The notes: a model not told the origin generated them from the sequence alone. A DNA stretch of 64,000 bases from Pedococcus sp. 5OH_020 (GCF_027812955.1 NZ_JAPYZV010000001.1:665092-729091), one strand, 5' to 3'. Positions 1-7,672 are shown, counted from the stretch's first letter. Translations and numbers: made by a program.

Positions 1-2
1 TC

Positions 3-290
3 GGCGATAGGTTCCGTAGCCGGGTTTCAGAGGCGCGGGAGGCGCTCGCAGATGCTGTGGGTGAGGAGCGCCTAGCTGGCGTCGAGGATGCAACTCGGCG
101 CAGTCTCGGGGTGGCCGGGCGCGTTTACGGCAAGGCTGAGGACACCGTTAGCCAGAACGGGGCCTGGGCTGAGGCGCGGTCCACTATGGAAGACCTAGTG
201 GACGTCGTGAGTACCCAGCACGCGATGATCTTGGACCTCTTGGACCGTGTCGAACGCCTCGAGCGGGGACACGGCGGTGCACATGAGTAA
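3..290 (+). CDS. C-terminal part of a hypothetical protein (5' end outside window)
   Basis: The frame is open from the first bases of the window to TAA at 288-290, giving about 95 residues with no required start codon; GTG at 57 is only an internal possibility. The protein is charged and helix-rich, and its last 25 residues (LLDRVERLERG at the end) look like a short coiled coil. Its stop overlaps the ATG of the next gene by 8 bases, so the two are probably translated together. I do not recognise the family. It is read as real because of the coupling and of high GC at third codon positions. Confidence 0.45.
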   Translation, partial: GDRFRSRVSEAREALADAVGEERLAGVEDATRRSLGVAGRVYGKAEDTVSQNGAWAEARSTMEDLVDVVSTQHAMILDLLDRVERLERGHGGAHE

Positions 291-1332
291 TGCTGGAGGG
301 TTAGGTCCCGAGGCCGCTCAGGCGTTGCAGTGCCTGGCCTTGGACTGCCGTACTCGCGTGATCCCGGCGCCCAGCTGGCAGGACGTCGTTCGCGACACTG
401 TGCAGCTGCGTGTGGCCTCGGGCTACTTCGAGGCGGCGACCGCGGCCGGCCTGCTCACGGATGAGGTCAGCCTCGCATCGGCTGACCAATGGCCGGCGGA
501 TGTGTCTGCGGCGTTGGAGCACCTGGGACGGTTGGACGCGTACTCGCCCACCACGCTGCGTGGGCTATTCACGCACCTGACGAGGGCCCAGACCAACGGT
601 TTGATCAACTCGGTGAAGGGTGCCACGCTGGAGCTGCACGTGGTCGACCGAATTAACCACGGCGATACTTTGGATCTGCCGGGAACGCCTGACCACGCTG
701 TCCTTGCCCACGATCTCAACCAACCGGGCTGGGACGTAGAGACGTTCCAACAGGGTCATCACGTCGGCTACCTCCAGATGAAGGAGAGCGCGCACCCAGG
801 GCTCCTTGCGGAGCACTTGGAGCGTTACCCCCAGTACCCGGACGTTGCGACCAGCCACGAGGCGGTCGCTGCGGCGAGAGCGCGAGGCATGGACGTATCG
901 CACTTTCATGCCGTCACTAACGACGCCGCAGTGACGCACCATGTGCAGGGCGCTCTTGGTCACCTAACTGCAGCGCACGCTGCTCATGAGGCGATTCCAG
1001 AGTTCGCGCTGGCCGCGATCCTGGTGGCCGGTGTGCTCCGGCTCCGCGCCGGTCAGCAGCCCCAAGAGGCCGGCCGGTGGGTAGCCGAACAAGCGGCCAC
1101 GGCCGGTGTTGCCAACCTTGCCGGTTTGGCAGTCCAGGTCGCGACCGGCACGGTAATCCTCCGGCCCGTGGCAGCTATCGGAACGCGCTTCGCAGTTGCG
1201 CGTGCCCGGACAGGATGGGTGGCGCTCAAACACCTCGGGGCGCTGCGCCAGCAACTCGGTGGTGTGAGGAAAGCGGCGCGCGAGCGCGGCTACACGTCGT
1301 GGGTCCCGGCTGACCTAGCCGGCTCGAACTGA
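283..1332 (+). CDS. Membrane protein with possible PD-(D/E)XK (Mrr-like) nuclease core
   Basis: The product is 349 residues from ATG at 283, which overlaps the stop of the preceding gene; an in-frame GTG at 247 is less likely. Residues 109-170 contain the spacing of a PD-(D/E)XK nuclease of the Mrr type: Glu117 in KGATLELHV, Asp151 in QPGWDVE and Q-M-K at 165-167 in GYLQMKES. Two hydrophobic segments follow, at about 240-255 and 276-306, separated by a polar stretch, then a basic tail. The nuclease reading is inference from motif spacing only, and I do not recognise the whole protein. It forms a two-gene unit with the upstream coiled-coil-like protein inside the mobile element, a setting in which anti-phage or plasmid-conflict effectors are common. 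A structural membrane protein with chance motifs is the alternative. Confidence 0.6.
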   Translation: MSNAGGLGPEAAQALQCLALDCRTRVIPAPSWQDVVRDTVQLRVASGYFEAATAAGLLTDEVSLASADQWPADVSAALEHLGRLDAYSPTTLRGLFTHLTRAQTNGLINSVKGATLELHVVDRINHGDTLDLPGTPDHAVLAHDLNQPGWDVETFQQGHHVGYLQMKESAHPGLLAEHLERYPQYPDVATSHEAVAAARARGMDVSHFHAVTNDAAVTHHVQGALGHLTAAHAAHEAIPEFALAAILVAGVLRLRAGQQPQEAGRWVAEQAATAGVANLAGLAVQVATGTVILRPVAAIGTRFAVARARTGWVALKHLGALRQQLGGVRKAARERGYTSWVPADLAGSN

Positions 1333-1558
1333 GGGTGGCGGCCGGGCGTTAAAGCCCCAATACGCAAGGGCGGGCAGCGGGGCATGCCATGGTGTCGTCG
1401 AACATCGGCTCCACAACAGGGCTTTGACCCGCCACGACGCCATCACCGGATACCTGCTCCATCTCCGCAAGCATGGCCTTGTCGCCTTCGAGACCGATGG
1501 CAGCACCATCAGCCACACATCCTCGTCACCGCGCCGGTTGGGCGCGGTGACCGCTCGG
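1333..1558. other. Intergenic stretch, no gene supported
   Basis: This 226-base gap separates the convergent nuclease-like and PH-domain genes. A plus-strand reading through about 1322-1513 is open and has protein-like composition (LTRHDAITGYLLHLRKHG within it), but it lacks a start with a ribosome site and ends inside the next gene in antisense. It may be a decayed gene remnant. No hairpin terminator was obvious. Confidence 0.3.
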
Positions 1559-1927
1559 TCAGCTGTGCACTACGTAGTGCAGGATCACGTCGTGCGCGTG
1601 CCTGGCCTTCTCGTCGCCTCGGAATTCGACCTCATACATGCGGCTGCCGACCTGGATGGCCACGGTAGAGGAGGCGACGAACTTTCCGAACATGGACTTG
1701 TCCGAGACGAAGGAGACACTCTGGATGCGCTTGTAGGGCAGGCTCGTGACGGCTGATTTCCCACCCACGAACGAGTTGTCTTGGATGATCACGCGTCGAT
1801 CGGTCAGGCCTATGAAGCCGGTCCCGACGCCCTTGCCGTCGTACACCGCAAACACCTGCTCTCCTTGGAGCAGGGCCGCCTGGATTTTGGCGAGCTGGTC
1901 CGGTTTGTCGTGAATGACTTGGGTCAT
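1559..1927 (-). CDS. Small bacterial PH-domain protein
   Basis: The product is 122 residues from ATG at 1927, chosen because GGAG lies about 10 bases upstream; upstream in-frame ATGs would place that site inside the gene. The sequence GEQVFAVYDGKGVGTGFIGLTDRRVIIQD is characteristic of bacterial PH-like domains (the YvcR/YokE-type short PH proteins), with the TDRRV turn, beta strands through the middle and a closing amphipathic helix near VILHYVVHS. Such proteins usually mediate protein or membrane contacts; no enzyme activity is expected. It stands alone, convergent with the nuclease-like gene and downstream of the primase gene on the same strand. Confidence 0.8.
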   Translation of the reverse strand: MTQVIHDKPDQLAKIQAALLQGEQVFAVYDGKGVGTGFIGLTDRRVIIQDNSFVGGKSAVTSLPYKRIQSVSFVSDKSMFGKFVASSTVAIQVGSRMYEVEFRGDEKARHAHDVILHYVVHS

Positions 1928-2162
1928 GAATCTGCTCCGTTCCATCGAGTGCGATTCAGGGTCAGGTCCGCGGCGGGGAGGCCGGGCGGGCCGCACTCCC
2001 CGCCCACCAAGTGTTTGTCAGGAACCGGTGATGTCAAGCGTCGCCGCGCTGCTTCCGGTCCCCAGGCCTGCAAGAGCGCAGTGACCTCGGCATGCATGCT
2101 GTCGCGGGGAGGCCCTTTTGGCGGGATCGGGCTGGCGCCCTCCCCGCACCAGCCCTAGCGGG

Positions 2163-4289
2163 TCAGGACGGGTGCTGATCGGGATCCAGGGAGGCGATCC
2201 AGCGGGCGGCGTCGGGTTCGCGGTCGATCCAGAGGATCGACCCGGTGTCCTCGCCCTCGAGCCGTTCCAGGTACCTGACTGAGCCGTCGTCGTCCACGAC
2301 CGGCCGGACGGACCCGGCCTTGATAAGCGGGACGTAGTAGAGCCGGCGTTGACGCACGTGCAGGCGCCGCCGGGCCTCGGCGGTGTCTGGGATGCCTTCC
2401 CGGTCGGCGAGCCACTCCGGGTCGAAGCGGTACCGCCACCAGCGGCGCTGGCCGTCGCGGAAGGCAAGGCCCAGCCTGTGGAGCTTGTTCAGGCGCCCGC
2501 GCACTGTCGAGGTGGGGACGTTCATCTCCTGCGCGAGCTGGGCCACGGTCTTTCCGCGACCGGTGGGCGGGTGCGGGATGGCCCGCGGCCCCTGGACGGG
2601 GTCCGCGGGCCTGGCGCCGGAGGCCGCGGTGCCGGGCGTGACGCGGACCAGATGGCCGGACCGGCCGCGGACACGTCGACGCCATTCGGGAAGCCGGGCG
2701 AAGGTGGCCGCAGCTCCGGGGCCCGCCCCGGCCGGCCCCAACACCTGGTGCACTCCTCGCGCGGTAACGAGAACAACTGAACTACCCGCTGCGGTGGGTT
2801 TTTCAGTTGTTCTCGTTACCGCTGCTTGGGGCACCAGAAGGTCAAGGCGGTCGGGGTAGCCGGCCACGCTGGTCCGCTCAACCCAACCCTGTTCTCTGAG
2901 TCGCTTGAGCGACTGGGAGACGTTGGCGAGCGAGACGTCGGCGGCCTCGGCGATCTGGCGCTGGGAGACCTGGATGCGACGCGACCGGCCCCGGCGGGCG
3001 CTACTGAGCAGGCAGTCGATGACCACCCGGTCCGTTGCCCGTTGCCGACCGTTGAGCGTGTGCAGGTGCGGGGGCGCTTGGTCGTAGTCGCGCAGGTACT
3101 GCTCAAGCCAGCAGTCGCAGGCTGCGGTAGGTCGCACCCCAGTCCCCTGGTGGGGGACCTTGGCGACCGCGCCCGCCAGGGCGCGGTCCCATTCCTGCAC
3201 CGACGCCAGCTCGCGCACGCCCCCTCGGATCTGCGCCCGGGACACGAAGTCCTTGCGCAGCTCTGCCAGCGCGGCGTCAAGTCCCTGATGGCCGCTGGCC
3301 GCGCCGCGGACCATCCGCAGGACGGGCCCCATGATGCCCCGGTGAAGCTGGTCGCCGGTCAGCACCTTCGACGCCGCGTTCGCCGCGTCCCGCATCCACC
3401 CGCATGGAGGGCCGCCGGGGACCCGGGCCAGGAACGCCGCGACGACGGAGTCGGCGTCGGCGTCGTCGTCTGTGTCGTTGTCGTTGTCGAGGCGAGGGGG
3501 GAGGCTCTCAGCCGATCTGGGGCAGTTCGGCGCACGGGGACCACCGGCGCGCGTGCGACCCTCCGAGACCAGGGCCGCGATCGCCGCGCCACTGTCGTCG
3601 TCCTGTTCCGGACGACGTCTTGGCGGGATGACCCACGCATACTGCGACAGCTGCCCGGTCGACTTCGACAGCTTCACCGTCGGCGCCAGGAAGGCAATGC
3701 CGTGTCCACCGCCACCGGCCCCGGCCTTGACGTCCAAGCCAGGACGGACGCCGTCGCGGGACCGGACTCCCAGCGGGGCCACGAAGTCGTGCCGCCCGCC
3801 CGAGGGCGTCGCCGCGCTGCAGTACACCTCCGGCCACAGGCCATTGCGGGCGAGTTCGGCGAAGGTCGCATCCCCGCCGTTGCGGGGATCGAGGTCCAAC
3901 AGGTCCAGTACGTGGCCCGTCACCGCGCACAGCGCGTCACCGGGCCGCCAGCGGTCGACCACCGACTGGTCGGGTCGCGACTCCTGCCAGCACTGCGGAA
4001 ACCAGAAGCCCGTGCTGCCGTGCCCACCAGTGGGCCGCCACCGGCCCTGCTTGTCGAGGTCCGGCTTGGCGATGAACAGCGGCACTCCCCACGACACGAG
4101 GGTTCGGGCGGTGGTCAAGGCCTGTTCTACGTCGGCGTCCCCCGGGACCGAGGTGAGCCTGTGGTCGGCAGCAGCCCTGGGCGCCGCCTCGCCCCCGCTG
4201 GGGCGAGGCGGTTGCGACCTCACGGTGAGGACGAGGCCAAGGCCCGCCGGCCCGACGTGTGCACCGGGCCGGCGTTCCTGTCGGCTCAC
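2163..4289 (-). CDS. Bifunctional primase-polymerase with two winged-helix regions
   Basis: This 708-residue replication protein starts at a GTG that overlaps the stop of the upstream DUF4262 gene (GTGA, 4286-4289). The prim-pol domain spans about residues 50-225: LDLD at 131-134 carries the catalytic aspartates, TPSGGRHDF at 161-169 supplies the conserved His, and GLDVKAGAGGG at 184-194 is the third motif. A helical linker (about 285-425) precedes a winged helix at 437-478, and a second helix-turn-helix lies near 578-612. In AICE-type elements such proteins prime autonomous replication of the excised circle. A 21-bp perfect inverted repeat falls inside the coding sequence at residues about 490-510, between the two DNA-binding regions. 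The C-terminal 200 residues could once have been a separate gene. Confidence 0.85.
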   Translation of the reverse strand: MSRQERRPGAHVGPAGLGLVLTVRSQPPRPSGGEAAPRAAADHRLTSVPGDADVEQALTTARTLVSWGVPLFIAKPDLDKQGRWRPTGGHGSTGFWFPQCWQESRPDQSVVDRWRPGDALCAVTGHVLDLLDLDPRNGGDATFAELARNGLWPEVYCSAATPSGGRHDFVAPLGVRSRDGVRPGLDVKAGAGGGGHGIAFLAPTVKLSKSTGQLSQYAWVIPPRRRPEQDDDSGAAIAALVSEGRTRAGGPRAPNCPRSAESLPPRLDNDNDTDDDADADSVVAAFLARVPGGPPCGWMRDAANAASKVLTGDQLHRGIMGPVLRMVRGAASGHQGLDAALAELRKDFVSRAQIRGGVRELASVQEWDRALAGAVAKVPHQGTGVRPTAACDCWLEQYLRDYDQAPPHLHTLNGRQRATDRVVIDCLLSSARRGRSRRIQVSQRQIAEAADVSLANVSQSLKRLREQGWVERTSVAGYPDRLDLLVPQAAVTRTTEKPTAAGSSVVLVTARGVHQVLGPAGAGPGAAATFARLPEWRRRVRGRSGHLVRVTPGTAASGARPADPVQGPRAIPHPPTGRGKTVAQLAQEMNVPTSTVRGRLNKLHRLGLAFRDGQRRWWRYRFDPEWLADREGIPDTAEARRRLHVRQRRLYYVPLIKAGSVRPVVDDDGSVRYLERLEGEDTGSILWIDREPDAARWIASLDPDQHPS
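2761..2822. repeat. Long perfect inverted repeat inside the primase gene
   Basis: Arms at 2761-2781 and 2802-2822 are perfect 21-base reverse complements. The 20-base spacer itself pairs further (2784-2789 with 2794-2799 after two mismatches), so a 29-position stem with a four-base loop can form. It is read through in frame by the primase-polymerase gene, adding about 21 residues. Its composition (AT-rich arms such as GAGAACAACTGAA) differs from the GC-rich flanks. Possible roles are a replication origin or protein-binding site, a palindromic element inserted in frame, or an intragenic attenuator. Confidence 0.9.
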
Positions 4290-4882
4290 CGTGGTGTACC
4301 GGGCACGGTGGGGTCGGGATCGTCGCCCGCGCCGACCCCGGGGTCGAACAGCGCGCTGGGGGCGAAGGGCATCGGGGACAGGTCGCGTGGGTCTTCGAAG
4401 GTGACCCGCAGCAGTGTCTCGGGTGGGTCGTAGGCGTCATAGTGGTGCCGGTAGAGCCCGCCGCCGAAGAGGCGGTGTTCCTCCTGCGTGGTCAGCTCCA
4501 CGAGCCGGATCCGGGGGGTGCCTTCGTCGACCCGGTCGGAGTAGGCCTCGACGTCGTAGGAGTGGGGGCTGGCGTGGATGTAGCGGTGTTCGTGGACGAC
4601 CCGGTGACCCAGTCCGAACAGCACCATCCGGGCCGCCTCGGGCGGGACGCCGATGATGATGAGCTCGTGGTGGTTGAACTGGATCAGTCCCACCGTGTAG
4701 ACGCAGTAGTTGGCCAGGGAGTCACCGCCGAAGTCGGCCACGGTGAAGCCGAAGTGTCCGTAGCACCACGCCATCTGACCGGTGACCGGGTGCTCCTGCG
4801 GTTCTTCCGGTTCCACCTGGTTCAGCTCCTTGGGGTCCGGACGCCGGAAGGCGTCGACCAGGAGGTCGCTTGAGTTCGTCAT
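4286..4882 (-). CDS. DUF4262 family protein (copy A)
   Basis: The 198-residue product starts at ATG 4882, preceded by AAGGAG seven bases upstream. The core at about 40-150 has the DUF4262 pattern: ANYCVYTVGL followed by HHELIIIGVP, then a GLGHRV helix and the strand IRLVELTTQEEHRLF. The function of the family is unknown. A second diverged copy lies directly upstream on the same strand, and the stop codon overlaps the start of the primase-polymerase gene, so translation of the two is coupled. The C-terminus is an acidic, proline-rich tail. I see no membrane segment or signal peptide. Confidence 0.8.
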   Translation of the reverse strand: MTNSSDLLVDAFRRPDPKELNQVEPEEPQEHPVTGQMAWCYGHFGFTVADFGGDSLANYCVYTVGLIQFNHHELIIIGVPPEAARMVLFGLGHRVVHEHRYIHASPHSYDVEAYSDRVDEGTPRIRLVELTTQEEHRLFGGGLYRHHYDAYDPPETLLRVTFEDPRDLSPMPFAPSALFDPGVGAGDDPDPTVPGTPR

Positions 4883-4952
4883 TTTCCGTTTCTCCTTGTT
4901 CGTTGTTGAGCGTGTGGCGGGGGCATCTGGTCGCGGTGAGCCGCCCCCGGTT

Positions 4953-4974
4953 GGCCGGCCCAGCGGGGCCGGCC
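4953..4974 (-). other. GC-rich hairpin between the two DUF4262 genes
   Basis: A perfect 9-bp stem (4953-4961 with 4966-4974) with a four-base loop lies in the 253-base gap between the upstream DUF4262 stop and the downstream gene. There is no T-run, so it is a weak terminator candidate or a processing site. The rest of the gap shows no gene. Confidence 0.35.
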
Positions 4975-5135
4975 CTGGCCGCGCTTTTGTTGTTGCGCCT
5001 GCCGTGGGCCCGCCCGCCCGGTGAGCCGGGATCAAGTGCCCGGCGGCGCTTGGGTGGGCGGCGTGCGGCGCGAGGCGTGTCGATGGCCGCATCCAGCGCC
5101 GCGCGCCGCCGTAAGGGGCATCCGATGATGCGCTT

Positions 5136-5723
5136 CTAGGCGGCGAAGGCCAGCACCTGCAGTGCGCGCGGCTGCCGGCCGTTGAAGGACCGCTCGGGGA
5201 ACCCCGGGATCAGGCGCTGCGCGTCCTCGTGGGTCAGCTCGACCAGACGTACCCGGGCCCTGACGATGTCCAGCCCGTTGACGTGATAGAGCTCGCCGGC
5301 GCGCAAGCGCGTGCCGGAGCGCACGACCTGGTCCGCGAGACGGGAGAGCACCAGACTTGCCGTCAGCTGTAGCACATCGACGGTGACGAGCTCGGGGTGG
5401 TCGAACTGAGTCAGCCCGACCGTGTAGACGCAGAAGTGGTCCAAGTCATCGCCCCAGGAGTCGGCCAGGCCGTACCCGAAACGGCTGATCCCCCACGCCG
5501 TGTCCTCCGCGTTCTGGCGCTGCAGGCCCGTGGCGCCCGGGGGTGGACCGGGAAGGTCCGAGAGGCAAGCGGTGTAGGTCTCTCCCGGGGCGGTGGACCT
5601 CACCGGGCCCGTGGGGCCACGGTCGGTGTCGTCCGGCTCGCCGCCTTCCGTCGCCGGGCCCGGTTGCTGCGGGTCGGGGTGCCGCAGCGCCCCGTTTTCC
5701 TGTGGTTCTGAGTTGCGCATCAT
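5136..5723 (-). CDS. DUF4262 family protein (copy B)
   Basis: The 195-residue protein starts at tandem ATGs (5723 and 5720) behind AAAGGAAG. The C-terminal 120 residues match copy A in pattern: HFCVYTVGLTQFDHPELVTV, a helix ending in LADQVV, then VRLVELTHEDAQRLI. The first 70 residues are a proline/glycine-rich, probably disordered extension unlike that of copy A. The two proteins are clearly paralogous but much diverged, suggesting an old duplication or separate acquisition. It is the first gene of the unit DUF4262-B, DUF4262-A, primase-polymerase. No function is known for the family. Confidence 0.75.
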   Translation of the reverse strand: MMRNSEPQENGALRHPDPQQPGPATEGGEPDDTDRGPTGPVRSTAPGETYTACLSDLPGPPPGATGLQRQNAEDTAWGISRFGYGLADSWGDDLDHFCVYTVGLTQFDHPELVTVDVLQLTASLVLSRLADQVVRSGTRLRAGELYHVNGLDIVRARVRLVELTHEDAQRLIPGFPERSFNGRQPRALQVLAFAA

Positions 5724-5789
5724 GCTTCCTTTCAGACTGCTGAAGGTTTCGTAGATCGGTCTTCAGTCGCGGCTAGCCGCGGAGGTGTC

Positions 5790-6298
5790 ATGCGGACCGT
5801 TCACTTTCCGTTTCGCCTGGCGACTTTGTTGTCAGGCCGGGCGATGGGCGGGAGCCGGTCGGCCGACTCGTCGAGATGCGCGGCGCCCTTGCCGCCGGTG
5901 ACCTGGCCCGTGGCGAGGACCTGGTCATCGGCCACCGCCGGGCACCCTGCCTCGCTGCCGCCGACACGTGCCGGCTGGCTCACCACGGCACCGGAGGTGG
6001 CCGCAGCGCCGAGTTGCGGGCGCTGTGGGCTGGCCTTCGGCGGTTCGGCGTGGTGGTCTGCAGGGTCCACCCGCGGTGGGTACGCCACGTGGCCGCGCTG
6101 GGTCTGGGGGACTATGTGGGCTCCCTGGCGTGCCCTGTGCGGGCCATCGGCGGCGCCGAGACACGGGGTGCTCAGGCGGGGCTCTGGACAGGTCTGAGCG
6201 GCTGCGGATACTCATCGGAGACTGCCCGGGCTCTTACCGCGCCTGTAGTCGGAGGGACGTCGACTTGCGAACGTGACGCCGGCGTTGATGAGCCGTGA
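5790..6298 (+). pseudogene. Possible frameshifted hypothetical gene
   Basis: A strong ribosome site (GGAGGTG) precedes ATG at 5790, but the coding-like frame downstream is a different one, running from about 5822 through ATG 5876 to the stop at 6298 (140 residues from 5876). That frame has high GC at third positions and reads plausibly (GDGREPVGRLVEMRGALAAG near the junction), yet has no start codon before 5876. A one-base shift near 5820 would join the two into one protein of about 170 residues. Its 3' end overlaps the convergent gene by 87 bases. I do not recognise the product. A real gene starting at 5876 is the alternative. Confidence 0.3.
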
Positions 6299-6637
6299 CT
6301 GGCGATCGGCCTCGCGGAGCGCGTCGCGGGCGCACGCCGCATGGAGCGGCGCACCCTCGATGTGACTGCTCCGCTGACGTGCGGTGATGGGCATGTCACA
6401 CAGCAGGCAGATCCGGTTGGCGTCCACGCGTGCCCCGCCCCGGGTGGCGCCGACATCGCCTGCCGGGCCTTGCGGGGTGTTGAGCGGTTGGCGCCGTCCC
6501 TGAGGGCGGTCGCGGCGTGCCCCACTGGACGGCGTCACCGTGCCGGCTGTATCCGGCGGTGCCGACCCCCGGACCTCCGTGGCATCGTTCGTCGGCTGGT
6601 CCGGCCCGCCGATCGGGCGCGGTGCATCCGGGGTCAC
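6212..6637 (-). CDS. Hypothetical protein with C-terminal zinc-knuckle motif
   Basis: The 141-residue product begins at GTG 6637, which overlaps the stop of the upstream small gene (GTGA, 6634-6637); longer readings would overlap that gene in another frame. The first 85 residues are Pro/Gly/Arg-rich and probably disordered. The C-terminal 55 residues hold CLLCDMPI, then H-x(5)-LHAAC about 20 residues on, a CxxC...HxxxxxxxHxxC arrangement suited to one zinc ion. Small zinc-knuckle proteins of this kind are frequent in actinobacterial phages and integrative elements. No function is assigned. Confidence 0.5.
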   Translation of the reverse strand: MTPDAPRPIGGPDQPTNDATEVRGSAPPDTAGTVTPSSGARRDRPQGRRQPLNTPQGPAGDVGATRGGARVDANRICLLCDMPITARQRSSHIEGAPLHAACARDALREADRQSRLINAGVTFASRRPSDYRRGKSPGSLR

Positions 6638-6849
6638 CGACGTGCCCCCTTCGCCACCGGGCGGACCTCGTGGAGGAGGGAGCGCAGGCGCGACAACTGG
6701 TCCGGCGTCAGCGCCGGGGCCTGCGCTAGGACCCGGTCGACGTACTCTGCGCTGCGCTGGGAGCACAGCGCAGAGTCATCTGGGTGGCGGTTCTGCTGTG
6801 GGCCGCTTGGCGCGCGCAGCTGCAACTCATCGTCGTGGCGTTTGGGCAT
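6634..6849 (-). CDS. Small hypothetical protein (71 aa)
   Basis: It starts at ATG 6849 (MPKRHDDEL) behind AAGGGG and ends overlapping the start of the zinc-knuckle gene. The second half, YVDRVLAQAPALTPDQLSRL, is a helix pair followed by a helix ending in RPVAKGARR. Short proteins with the pattern APxLTxEQxxRLxxLL are widespread in actinobacterial prophages and integrative elements, but their role is not known to me. Its leader region is duplicated upstream of the gene at 7497. Confidence 0.55.
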   Translation of the reverse strand: MPKRHDDELQLRAPSGPQQNRHPDDSALCSQRSAEYVDRVLAQAPALTPDQLSRLRSLLHEVRPVAKGARR

Positions 6850-6924
6850 GCTGAAACCCCTTGGAGTCTCAGGCCGCAACACCTGTCATTCTCACGCCGC
6901 CCGCGGCGCCCGTTTGGATGAGCG
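6844..6924 (-). repeat. Duplicated gene leader, copy 1
   Basis: This stretch, covering the ribosome site and start of the 71-residue gene and about 75 bases upstream, aligns with 7492-7569 at roughly 80 % by eye. The longest exact match is 24 bases (6864-6887 with 7511-7534). It includes the start codon itself (MP...), suggesting shared transcriptional or translational control of the two genes. Confidence 0.85.
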
Positions 6925-6954
6925 ATGGATTTGTGTGCCAGCCAGGATAGCGAC

Positions 6955-7497
6955 TCAGACCATGAGCTGGAAAGCCGCCGGATGACCTTCCTCGTCAAGG
7001 GCCCCTTCGAGCCAGGCCCTCAACCCGTTCGGCGCGTCGATGGGTACATGCCAGTCCCGGAGTCGAGCCTCGTATGCGCGCATAAGCTCCTCGTAGTGAC
7101 GAAGCTCCTGGCTGGAGGCGAACCTTGGCGGCCGGGGGAGCGTCGGCTCCCGGCCGACCCCCTCGCGCTCATACCTGTCATAGGCCCTGCGGATCTTCGG
7201 TCCCAGGCTCGACGGTGCCGGCAGTCGGTAGCGCCGCTCACACTGGCAGGCGTTCCCTGGCTTAGCAGGTTCGCTCCACGTGGAGTGGTTGAGCACCTCC
7301 TCGACGGAGGAGGTGTACTCCTGGTCGACCAGCAGGTAGCCCATCGACTTCCGGCACAGACGACATCGCGCGTGGATGACGCGCCGGTTGCGAACCGCTG
7401 CGGCAAATTCCGCTGCACGCCTCCCAAAACTCGGCGTCACCATCGTCGCCTCGTCCCTAGCTTCCACGGCCGGTAGCTCCTCATCTCGTTCGGGCAT
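6955..7497 (-). CDS. Hypothetical zinc-ribbon protein (180 aa)
   Basis: It starts at ATG 7497 behind AGGAG (spacing six). A CRLC pair near residues 45-48 and a CQC pair near 84-86 could form a split zinc ribbon; a charged helical segment (RRAYDRYEREG) and another (ELMRAYEARLRDWH) follow. I do not recognise a family. Its leader is a near-duplicate of that of the gene at 6849. Its first 20 codons overlap, in another frame, a possible small upstream gene. Confidence 0.55.
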   Translation of the reverse strand: MPERDEELPAVEARDEATMVTPSFGRRAAEFAAAVRNRRVIHARCRLCRKSMGYLLVDQEYTSSVEEVLNHSTWSEPAKPGNACQCERRYRLPAPSSLGPKIRRAYDRYEREGVGREPTLPRPPRFASSQELRHYEELMRAYEARLRDWHVPIDAPNGLRAWLEGALDEEGHPAAFQLMV

Positions 7498-7616
7498 CCT
7501 GAAACTCCTAGAGTCTCAGGCCGCAACACCTGTCGTGCACGCCACGCGCGGCGCCCGTTCCGAAGAGCGTTCTGGAAATGTGCCTCGACGATACAACTCA
7601 GCTCGCGCTCCGGCAT
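7437..7616 (-). CDS. Possible small or leader ORF (59 aa)
   Basis: ATG 7616 is preceded by GGAGG with a six-base spacer, the best ribosome site in this neighbourhood. The 59-codon frame runs through the duplicated leader and ends 61 bases inside the next gene in a different frame. Its start (MPEREL) resembles that of the next gene (MPERDEEL). It may be a leader peptide or the remains of a gene duplication; the overlapping C-terminal third is probably not conserved. Confidence 0.3.
   Translation of the reverse strand: MPERELSCIVEAHFQNALRNGRRAWRARQVLRPETLGVSGCPNEMRSYRPWKLGTRRRW
7492..7569 (-). repeat. Duplicated gene leader, copy 2
   Basis: This is the partner of 6844-6924; it covers the start codon and upstream region of the 180-residue zinc-ribbon gene. 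Differences from copy 1 include a two-base deletion near 7535 and a one-base change of reading frame relative to the peptide encoded across the leader. Confidence 0.85.
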
Positions 7617-7672
7617 CCCAAGCCTCCGCTCCCTGGACGGAAGAACGAGGTCACCTCGTCCCTGACGTCCGC

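Noticed and set aside
1322-1513. Possible decayed protein on the plus strand
   Set aside because: No start, no recognisable family, and it ends opposite the PH-domain gene; kept only as a comment on the intergenic gap.
2826-4433. Long plus-strand open frame opposite the primase-polymerase
   Set aside because: It is the antisense shadow of a recognised gene in high-GC DNA; the translation matches no family.
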